From IMG/VR virus record IMGVR_UViG_3300044638_003842, positions 1 through 27,196 of that record: a stretch of 27,196 nt of DNA, one strand, 5' to 3'. Positions within the stretch are counted from its first letter, which is position 1. Every line of letters begins with the position of its first letter. Of this stretch, positions 22,232-27,196 are shown one piece after another. The translations under genes were made by a program, and so were the position numbers. The stretch is from a virus. The notes beneath the pieces were generated by a model, which saw only the letters and a program-made list of their open reading frames with translations, had not been told where the DNA came from and did not search any database.

Positions 22232-23749
22232 CCAGATCAAAAGATAAGTCAACTCACGGCAATAACCACGGTAGCCTCTACGGATGTGCTTCCCATTGTG
22301 GATGTGAGCGATGATACAACCAAAAAAATAAGTATTTCCCAAATAGCGGCTCAAAGCCCCGTTCAAAGTGTAAATGGTTCAACTGGTTCAGTTACCGTTC
22401 AACCTACACTTGTAAGTGGAAGCAATATCAAAACCATTAATAACGAATCACTTTTAGGCAGTGGAAATATAACCATTAGCGGCAGCGGTGGCGTTACAAC
22501 CCTAAACACGTTAGATGGTGCTATTACCTTGGCTGCTGGTTCAAACGTAACGATTACCGACAACGGCACAAATCAAATCACTATTGCGGCTGCAAGTGGT
22601 GGAGTTACCGATGGCGATAAAGGTGATATAACCGTATCAGGCAGTGGAGCAACTTGGACAATAGACAACGGTGTTGTGTCAAATGCTAAATTAGGCACAG
22701 GGATTGACGCTGCGAAGTTAGGTGACGGAAGTGTAAGTAATACTGAGTTTCAATATTTGAACGGTGTAACCTCTGCAATTCAAACGCAATTAGATGCGAA
22801 ACAAGCGACTTTGTCAGTAGACGCAAATGAAGGGTTAACACTTTCCTCAAATTCGTTAGGCACTATTTATAACTCAACAATATCTGACGGTGTTAATAGT
22901 GTTGCAGTAGGTGGAGCAACCGCACAACCAGCATCATTTTGGAAGTCAAAAACATTGGTTCAAGTTTTAGATACTATTTTATTTCCTACTATTTTGGCAT
23001 CAATTAAAACTGCAAAATCAGTAAACTTGACCATAAGCGGTTCAAGTGGAACTTTAGAAGTAGGTCAAACCATTTCAAGGGATTTGACCGCTACATTTGA
23101 TAGGGGTGCAATCTTTAACGGAGACGGTACAACTAACGCTAACCCTTTAGTGGGTCTTGCAACTCAATATACATTCACAGGTACGGGCATTTCATCAACT
23201 TCACAAGCAGGTAACACCCTTGCAGTTTCAAACGTAATTGCAAACGGTTCAAATAACTGGGCGGTAACAGTTAATCACGATGCAGGTACAGGTGATTATT
23301 TTGATAACAAAGGAAATGTTGGCACTAACTTGGACGCATCACGTGTAAGCGGAACGGCTACTGATTCAGCATCAAGCCCAACGGTTACGGGTGTATATCC
23401 TTGGTTCTATTTGAAATCAAGTTCACCAATTACAAGTGCAGCAATGGCTTCCGCAATCGCAGCAGGAACGGCAACCAAAGTAGTAGCAGGTTCAACGGGT
23501 ACTTTAAGTGTACCTTACAACGTAAATGCACAATATTTAGCGGTGGCTTACCCAGCAGCATCAACTACAAAAACGGTGTACTATGTAACGGCATTGGATA
23601 ACGGAGCAATTACGGTAGTATTTGAAGCAGTTGCAACTGAAAGTGTTAACTCACCTGATAGTTATTGGACTGCACAATCATATAAAGTTCACGTTAGTAA
23701 ATCAGCATTGACTAACTCTAACCCAACAATCGAATTAAGAAACTCATAA
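22229..23749 (+). CDS. Tail fibre protein
   Basis: This is a 506-residue protein rich in Thr, Ser, Ala, Gly and Asn. It begins [20 protein letters not shown] with [16 protein letters not shown] (the attachment-type N-terminus seen in many phage fibres), followed by repeat-like strands such as [16 protein letters not shown] and [20 protein letters not shown]. An [20 protein letters not shown] segment, common in fibre shafts, follows. The C-terminal half (about 225-506) is a separate beta-rich region with [15 protein letters not shown], probably the receptor-binding or stalk end. Virion surface fibres bind host glycans or proteins. It is preceded by the AATCGTTA element. Confidence 0.8.
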   Translation: MPDQKISQLTAITTVASTDVLPIVDVSDDTTKKISISQIAAQSPVQSVNGSTGSVTVQPTLVSGSNIKTINNESLLGSGNITISGSGGVTTLNTLDGAITLAAGSNVTITDNGTNQITIAAASGGVTDGDKGDITVSGSGATWTIDNGVVSNAKLGTGIDAAKLGDGSVSNTEFQYLNGVTSAIQTQLDAKQATLSVDANEGLTLSSNSLGTIYNSTISDGVNSVAVGGATAQPASFWKSKTLVQVLDTILFPTILASIKTAKSVNLTISGSSGTLEVGQTISRDLTATFDRGAIFNGDGTTNANPLVGLATQYTFTGTGISSTSQAGNTLAVSNVIANGSNNWAVTVNHDAGTGDYFDNKGNVGTNLDASRVSGTATDSASSPTVTGVYPWFYLKSSSPITSAAMASAIAAGTATKVVAGSTGTLSVPYNVNAQYLAVAYPAASTTKTVYYVTALDNGAITVVFEAVATESVNSPDSYWTAQSYKVHVSKSALTNSNPTIELRNS

Positions 23750-23750
23750 A

Positions 23751-24365
23751 ATGGCATTATCAGGTATACAATTATCAGCGGGTATCGTAGTAGGTTCTAA
23801 CACGGCAGTAGATGCCAAATATGGACCTTATGCGGATGTAGCGACTGCAAAGAGTGAGATAGGCTCAACCCTACGTTATAAAGGCTTAACGGTGGGAATT
23901 TTAGTGAGTGGGGCGGTTGTTGAATATTGGTGGAAGGATGGCATAACCGATAGTGATTTAATCTCTAAAGGAGGTGCGACCGCTTGGGGTACAATCACAG
24001 GTACATTATCAAGCCAAACCGATTTGCAAACCGCATTAGACACCAAGACAAATAAGTTAATTACAACAAACCGCCAAACGGCATCTTATACACTTGTTTT
24101 AAGTGATGCGGATAAGTTAGTTGAAATGAACGTAGGTAGTGCAAATAACCTTACAATCCCTTTAAATTCTTCAGTTGCATTTCCAACAGGAACTCAAATT
24201 CTACTTGCCCAATACGGAGCAGGACAAACTACAGTAGTTGCAACAAGTGGAGTGACCGTTAGAAGTAACGGAGGCAAATTAAAGTTAAATGTTCAGTATA
24301 GCGGTGCAACTTTGATAAAGATAGGCACTGATGAGTGGTATTTATTTGGAGATATCGTAGCATGA
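23751..24365 (+). CDS. Second tail fibre-type protein
   Basis: This is a 204-residue protein. Its N-terminus (AVDAKYGPYADVATAKSEIG, then GLTVGILVSGAVVEYWWKDG) matches a fibre module I recall ('vdaRyG ... gltVyvv...veYwfk'). It has a linker with LQTALDTKTNKL and a C-terminal beta domain (SYTLVLSDADKLVEMNVGSA; TVVATSGVTVRSNGG) like the beta-barrel ends of phage fibres. It starts two bases after the previous fibre stop and ends in an ATGA overlap with the next, so the three are a translational unit. It likely forms a separate receptor-binding layer. Confidence 0.7.
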   Translation: MALSGIQLSAGIVVGSNTAVDAKYGPYADVATAKSEIGSTLRYKGLTVGILVSGAVVEYWWKDGITDSDLISKGGATAWGTITGTLSSQTDLQTALDTKTNKLITTNRQTASYTLVLSDADKLVEMNVGSANNLTIPLNSSVAFPTGTQILLAQYGAGQTTVVATSGVTVRSNGGKLKLNVQYSGATLIKIGTDEWYLFGDIVA

Positions 24366-25120
24366 TATTAGCAACACACGGAATAGTTGGAAGTCAAATT
24401 ACTCAATTTGTTGGGCTGCTTGATTTATACCCAAATGCAGCGGCTGCCTATTCATTGCGCAAATTAAGAAATGCGTATACGGGTAATGCTATTCGTGTGC
24501 GTAGAGCATCCGATAACGCAGAGCAAAATATAGGATTTGTTAATAATGTACTTGATACTGCTTCATTAGCTACTTTTTGCAGCGGAACAAATGGATTTGT
24601 GAAAACTTGGTTTGATCAAAGTGGAAATGGTTTAAATTTTGACACTACCGCAATTTCTGCTCAACCCAAAATTGTAGACAATGGTTCTTATTTAGGTTAT
24701 TTACAAACGCTAATAGGTATGCCTGGAAGTTATCAATTTAAAAATAATAATTCTTACTCCTATTTTGCTGTATTTCAAAATTTTGGTAATTGTATTATTA
24801 TGGGAACGGATACTATATATAAAGGTACAGGCGAAAATGGAAGTGGAAGTTTATCATTTACTAATCAATTTACAAATTATTCAAATTACAAAAACAGTAC
24901 TTTATTTGGCAATACAAGGGATAACTTTTTTGATAATACAGTAAATTTTTGTTTAATTACAATTAAAGCAACATTTTCGACGACAAACATCAATATAACT
25001 TTAGGAGATAGTGCATATGGGTATGATTCAAATAGATTTAAAGAATTAGTAATTTGGGATAATCAAACAGTAAGTCAATCAGGTGTTGAAGGAGAAATAA
25101 TTAATTATTATGGTTTATAA
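24362..25120 (+). CDS. Putative receptor-binding protein with arabinofuranosidase-B/LamG-like fold
   Basis: This is a 252-residue protein. Residues about 13-90 (LDLYPNAAAAYSLRKLRNAY, then RVRRASDNAEQNIGFV, LATFCSGTNGFVKTWFDQSG) resemble the start of the alpha-L-arabinofuranosidase B catalytic fold, which has the same AAYSxRxLxxxYxGxxxxVRRxSD and FCxGxxxxxxxWYDQSG signature. The rest is a concanavalin/LamG-like beta sandwich ending in FKELVIWDNQTVSQSGVEGE and IINYYGL. It probably binds or cleaves host polysaccharide. The second half is visibly more AT-rich than its neighbours, suggesting exchange. The start at 24362 is an ATGA overlap; the 24335 alternative was rejected. Confidence 0.6.
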   Translation: MILATHGIVGSQITQFVGLLDLYPNAAAAYSLRKLRNAYTGNAIRVRRASDNAEQNIGFVNNVLDTASLATFCSGTNGFVKTWFDQSGNGLNFDTTAISAQPKIVDNGSYLGYLQTLIGMPGSYQFKNNNSYSYFAVFQNFGNCIIMGTDTIYKGTGENGSGSLSFTNQFTNYSNYKNSTLFGNTRDNFFDNTVNFCLITIKATFSTTNINITLGDSAYGYDSNRFKELVIWDNQTVSQSGVEGEIINYYGL

Positions 25121-25352
25121 AGGCTACAAATATCAAACCGAAAAAGAAGCAATCGCAGCACGTCAAACCGCAGCCACTTATATGGGCTTACCCGTGCCAA
25201 ACGGAGAAACGCTTTATTGGGTAAATTATAATTACTCTGAACTTGATGGCTTTTATTACATCACCTACGTCGATGGATTAGAAGCGGCATTAGGTGAACC
25301 CATCCAATTTGAAATCACTTACCCAGCTTTCCCTTTCGATGAAACTAACTGA
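25110..25352 (+). CDS. Small tail fibre-associated protein
   Basis: This is an 80-residue acidic protein (VYKGYKYQTEKEAIAARQTA, then GFYYITYVDGLEAALGEPIQ). The YxxGLxxxLGEPxxF ending is a pattern I recall in small proteins after tail fibre genes of Bacteroidota phages; it may assist fibre folding or attach to it. It overlaps the previous gene by 11 bases. It has no membrane segment, and its function is not established. Confidence 0.6.
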   Translation: MVYKGYKYQTEKEAIAARQTAATYMGLPVPNGETLYWVNYNYSELDGFYYITYVDGLEAALGEPIQFEITYPAFPFDETN

Positions 25353-25357
25353 TACCA

Positions 25358-25615
25358 ATGAAACTACCAATAACCTTTGACGAATTTAAGAGCGATCCAA
25401 CCAAGGCAATAACCTTTTTAATGTTGGTCGTTGTGAGTGTACTATATTATCGTGCTGAACGCCAAAGCAAAGCCATCAATGACCGATGTGAGCAGCGTTT
25501 GGAGTTATGTGAGGCGAAGTTAGAGAAAATGTCCAAAATGTTAAAAACGCAAGATTCATTGTGTTCTGCGTTAATTACTGAAATAAACATTTATAAAAAA
25601 TTAGGTACGATATGA
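25358..25615 (+). CDS. Membrane protein with coiled coil, possible lysis protein
   Basis: This 85-residue protein has a single membrane helix at about 17-31 (ITFLMLVVVSVLYY) after an acidic N-terminus. A coiled coil follows at about 33-75 (RAERQSKAIND; EQRLELCEAKLEKM). This is the layout of an Rz-type inner-membrane spanin or of a small holin-associated protein. It starts 5 bases after the fibre-associated gene and overlaps the next by 4 bases (ATGA), in the stretch leading to the endolysin. Confidence 0.55.
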   Translation: MKLPITFDEFKSDPTKAITFLMLVVVSVLYYRAERQSKAINDRCEQRLELCEAKLEKMSKMLKTQDSLCSALITEINIYKKLGTI

Positions 25616-25806
25616 AATTTTTATATGCGTTATCGCTTATCGCTTTAATAATGGCGGTTGCAGTTGAACCTGATGTTGAACAGAAAGCCGAAGAGCAAAT
25701 CCATCATTCCGAAATGATGTGCGATTCTGCGGCAATAGTTTTAGAAGAAATCAGAGCCGTTAACGATAGCCTATTAATTGAAAAATACTTTTATGAAAAT
25801 AAGTGA
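25612..25806 (+). CDS. Small exported or membrane protein of lysis region
   Basis: This is a 64-residue protein with a hydrophobic N-terminus (FLYALSLIALIMAVAV, 3-18). It fits a signal peptide or anchor and is followed by an acidic helical tail (EQKAEEQIHHSEMMC; EEIRAVNDSLLIE). No lipobox Cys follows the hydrophobic stretch. Position in the lysis run suggests a partner to the preceding coiled-coil membrane protein. The start is an ATGA overlap. It overlaps the next gene by 14 bases. Confidence 0.5.
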   Translation: MKFLYALSLIALIMAVAVEPDVEQKAEEQIHHSEMMCDSAAIVLEEIRAVNDSLLIEKYFYENK

Positions 25807-26002
25807 GTTATTCAAAGGGGATAAAGGCGAATTTTCGTCCAAGAGGTTTGTTGGTATTTTTGGCGCTTTGGTCCTATTTGGCTCTATGGTTTATTATAAT
25901 AGCGATAAACTCGTGGAGGCGGTGGAGTTCATCACAATTTTCTCGCTTGGTTACACGGTTATAGATAAATACACCAATGGCAAAAACAACGCAAGTCAGT
26001 AG
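25793..26002 (+). CDS. Putative holin (two membrane segments)
   Basis: This is a 69-residue protein with a basic N-terminus (LFKGDKGEFSSKRF) and two membrane helices at about 19-36 (VGIFGALVLFGSMVYY) and 43-60 (AVEFITIFSLGYTVI). It has a polar C-terminus (DKYTNGKNNASQ). Size, two helices and position two genes before the amidase fit a holin that permeabilises the inner membrane. The ATG at 25793 is preferred over an upstream TTG at 25778. It overlaps the next small gene by 26 bases. Confidence 0.6.
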   Translation: MKISELFKGDKGEFSSKRFVGIFGALVLFGSMVYYNSDKLVEAVEFITIFSLGYTVIDKYTNGKNNASQ

Positions 26003-26096
26003 TTTTAAGGCGAAGCCCAAATCGAAATTGGGAAGGCATACTAAACACGTTAACAAACACAAGTCAAGCAAGGCTTATAAAGGACAAGGCAGATGA
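25977..26096 (+). CDS. 39-residue highly basic phage protein
   Basis: An ATG at 25977 opens 39 codons ending in TGA at 26094-26096, which overlaps the amidase ATG (ATGA). The product is almost all Lys, His, Ser and Gly (SKLGRHTKHVNKHKSSKAYK, ending GQGR). A closely similar 'HxKxxxSKxKxSKxYKKxYxGQGR' mini-protein is common in Bacteroidota phages as I recall, which makes this a real gene despite its size. Such a basic peptide could bind nucleic acid or membrane phospholipids; the role is unknown. Confidence 0.65.
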   Translation: MAKTTQVSSFKAKPKSKLGRHTKHVNKHKSSKAYKGQGR

Positions 26097-26719
26097 AAAT
26101 AACACAAATACCATTTAACGATTACTACAAAGAGGCAACCAACAAAACTCAAATCTACCTACACCACACAGCTGGTACTGGTAAGGGTGATGATGTATTT
26201 GGTTGGTGGGGTAAAGATAAACCACGCATTGCAACTTGTGTTGTAATTGATCGTGACGGTTCAATTAAGCAAGGCTTCGGCTCACAATTTTGGGCTTACC
26301 ATTTAGGGCTTCCCAACTCCGTGTTCAAAGAAAACGGGTTGAGTTACCTTAACTTGGACAAGTTGAGCATCGGAATTGAACTAATTGCCTGGGGGCAACT
26401 AACCAAAAAAGGTGAGAAATACTATTCTTATACAGGTAAGGAAATCCAAGGCGATGAAGTTACCACATTAGCAAAGCCACACCGAGGCTTCAAGCACTAC
26501 CATTCATACACACAGGCTCAAATTGATGCGGTTGTACACCTATTAAAGTTGTGGAAAGACAAGTACGGGATTGATATTTCTTATAATGAAGATATTTGGG
26601 ATGTAACTAAACGTGCTTTGAGTGGTGAGAATGGCGTTTTTACGCATTGTAGTGTACGCAAAGACAAGGTTGATACATTTCCCCAACCCGAATTAATTGA
26701 GGCTCTTAAAAGCCTTTAA
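26093..26719 (+). CDS. N-acetylmuramoyl-L-alanine amidase endolysin
   Basis: This 208-residue protein is a single Amidase_2 (T7 lysozyme/PGRP) domain that cuts between muramic acid and L-alanine in peptidoglycan. Visible motifs are YLHHTAG (22-28), the core strand TCVVIDRDGSIKQ, AYHLG, SIGIELIAWG, and the C-terminal THCSVRKDKVD with His185 and Asp194 as likely zinc ligands, followed by TFPQPELI. There is no signal peptide, so release needs a holin, in line with the two-helix gene upstream. It is the last gene of the long late operon and is followed by a weak hairpin at 26700-26715. Confidence 0.9.
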   Translation: MKITQIPFNDYYKEATNKTQIYLHHTAGTGKGDDVFGWWGKDKPRIATCVVIDRDGSIKQGFGSQFWAYHLGLPNSVFKENGLSYLNLDKLSIGIELIAWGQLTKKGEKYYSYTGKEIQGDEVTTLAKPHRGFKHYHSYTQAQIDAVVHLLKLWKDKYGIDISYNEDIWDVTKRALSGENGVFTHCSVRKDKVDTFPQPELIEALKSL

Positions 26720-26790
26720 TTCCATTCACTCATAAAAACCGTTCATTCACAAAATATTCGGGTTATTTTTTGATATTCTTTCTTTTTATT

Positions 26791-26820
26791 TTTGAAATAT
26801 AAAATATGGGTGTATATTTG
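26791..26820 (+). promoter_or_regulatory. Bacteroidota-type promoter
   Basis: TTTG at 26791-26794, an 18-base spacer, then TATATTTG at 26813-26820. This matches the Bacteroidota consensus TTTG (-33), about 17-23 bases, TAnnTTTG (-7) exactly. It lies in the 123-base gap after the amidase and 22 bases before the ATG at 26843, so it would drive the small downstream gene. The gap is otherwise AT-rich with no other feature I could see. Confidence 0.75.
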
Positions 26821-26842
26821 CTATACAATTAAACGAAACAAT

Positions 26843-27085
26843 ATGAAAAACGCACAAAACAACAAAGAAACGGTTATCGCAAAATTCATCGAGAAGTTAA
26901 GTGTTAAAGGTTATGATTTTGCTACTTATGAAGATTTGCTTTACTATTTTATGTATTTGACAGGTAAAAGCGTTGAAGAATCAATGAACTATTTTAAAAA
27001 ATCAGGTATTCGTAACACACACCAAGTGTACGTATATATAGCACAAGACATTCATAAAATTCAATTCAGCAATTTAAATAAATAA
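26843..27085 (+). CDS. Small protein after promoter, unknown
   Basis: This is an 80-residue Lys-, Tyr- and Asn-rich protein (VIAKFIEKLSVKGYDFATYE, then YFMYLTGKSVEESMNYF, then HQVYVYIAQDIHKIQ). It is helical and soluble, with no family recognised. It is flanked by its own promoter at 26791-26820 and terminator at 27091-27112, making a one-gene transcription unit, typical of early or constitutively expressed phage genes. The ATG at 26843 is right; an upstream TTG at 26792 would run through the promoter and give an odd N-terminus. Confidence 0.7.
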   Translation: MKNAQNNKETVIAKFIEKLSVKGYDFATYEDLLYYFMYLTGKSVEESMNYFKKSGIRNTHQVYVYIAQDIHKIQFSNLNK

Positions 27086-27090
27086 TTCAC

Positions 27091-27112
27091 AGGGGCTTAA
27101 CCGCCCCTTTTA
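27091..27112 (+). terminator. Intrinsic terminator
   Basis: AGGGGC pairs with GCCCCT (27103-27108) around the loop TTAACC and is followed by TTT. It lies 5 bases after the stop at 27085 and closes the small one-gene unit. Confidence 0.7.
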
Positions 27113-27124
27113 AAACAAAACAAT

Positions 27125-27196
27125 ATGACACATTTAGAATTTCAGTTAGTATTTGTATGTATTGCCGCATTCTTTTTCGGCTTATATTTAGGAATT
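27125..27196 (+). CDS. 3'-truncated small membrane protein
   Basis: An ATG at 27125 opens a frame that runs off the window end after 24 codons. The visible part starts MTHLEFQLVFVC and continues with a strongly hydrophobic segment (IAAFFFGLYLGI), so an N-terminal membrane helix is likely. It starts 13 bases after the terminator, with an A-rich leader (AAAACAAAACAAT). The full length and function cannot be seen. Confidence 0.45.
   Translation, partial: MTHLEFQLVFVCIAAFFFGLYLGI

Noticed and set aside
26700-26718. AGGCT/AGCCT hairpin at the amidase stop codon as a terminator
   Set aside because: It has only five pairs and three T residues, and overlaps the coding end. It may be a weak terminator but is not well supported.
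26792-26842. Upstream TTG start for the 80-residue gene
   Set aside because: It lies inside the promoter spacer and -7 element, upstream of the expected transcription start.
1-27196. tRNA genes, CRISPR arrays, insertion sequences, integrase or repressor genes
   Set aside because: I looked for cloverleaf-like GGTTCGAATCC arms, spaced direct repeats and transposase or recombinase motifs and saw none. Lysogeny cannot be judged from this window alone.

Overview
The window is a piece of a double-stranded DNA tailed phage (or prophage) that infects a member of the Bacteroidota. The phage call rests on a complete packaging and virion gene set: large terminase, portal, XkdF-like prohead protease, major capsid protein, tape measure and tail fibres. 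The host call rests on three things. Nearly all starts are AT-rich with no clear Shine-Dalgarno sequence. A Bacteroidota-type promoter (TTTG, 18 bases, TATATTTG) lies at 26791-26820. Many of the proteins resemble, from memory of the families, those of Bacteroidota phages. A tape measure and tube-like protein with no contractile sheath suggest a siphovirus. Every supported gene is on the + strand, and genes abut or overlap by a few bases almost throughout. No stretch over 300 bases lacks a gene. I saw no integrase, repressor, tRNA, CRISPR array or insertion sequence.

Layout. 1-3244: replication and regulation. This holds a 5'-truncated unknown gene, an orphan DnaA DNA-binding domain protein, a winged-helix protein, small unknowns, a VRR-NUC nuclease, a sigma-70-like protein and two small cysteine-rich or unknown proteins. 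3228-7469: HNH nuclease, ParB-like protein, a DUF551-like protein, two different glycosyltransferases, then small and large terminase. 7498-14820: tail block with a chaperone that appears to use a -1 frameshift, neck or tail-completion proteins, two large tail-tip-like proteins, a hidden 47-residue gene and the tape measure. 14842-18871: head block with prohead protease, scaffold-like protein, major capsid protein, tube-like protein and two strong intrinsic terminators. 18868-21598: portal fused to three further modules, and a head-tail adaptor. 21586-25352: spanin-like lipoprotein and tail fibre or receptor-binding genes. 25358-26719: lysis-type membrane proteins, a tiny basic protein and an amidase endolysin. 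26791-27196: a new transcription unit with its own promoter, one small gene, a terminator and the start of a membrane protein.

How the genes work together. Early proteins would handle origin recognition, nuclease functions and, through the sigma-like protein, probably the switch to late transcription. Terminase, portal, protease and capsid build and fill the head. The tape measure, chaperones, tube and fibres build the tail. The membrane proteins and amidase release progeny.

The most unusual points are: the portal polyprotein; the order of virion genes (tail tip and tape measure before head genes, portal after the capsid); a repeated AATCGTTA element just before four start codons; the slippery run of nine T in the chaperone gene; and the glycosyltransferase pair inserted just before the terminase genes. 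I found no clearly new multi-gene defence or anti-defence system. The glycosyltransferase and ParB-like cluster is the best candidate for an uncharacterised function.
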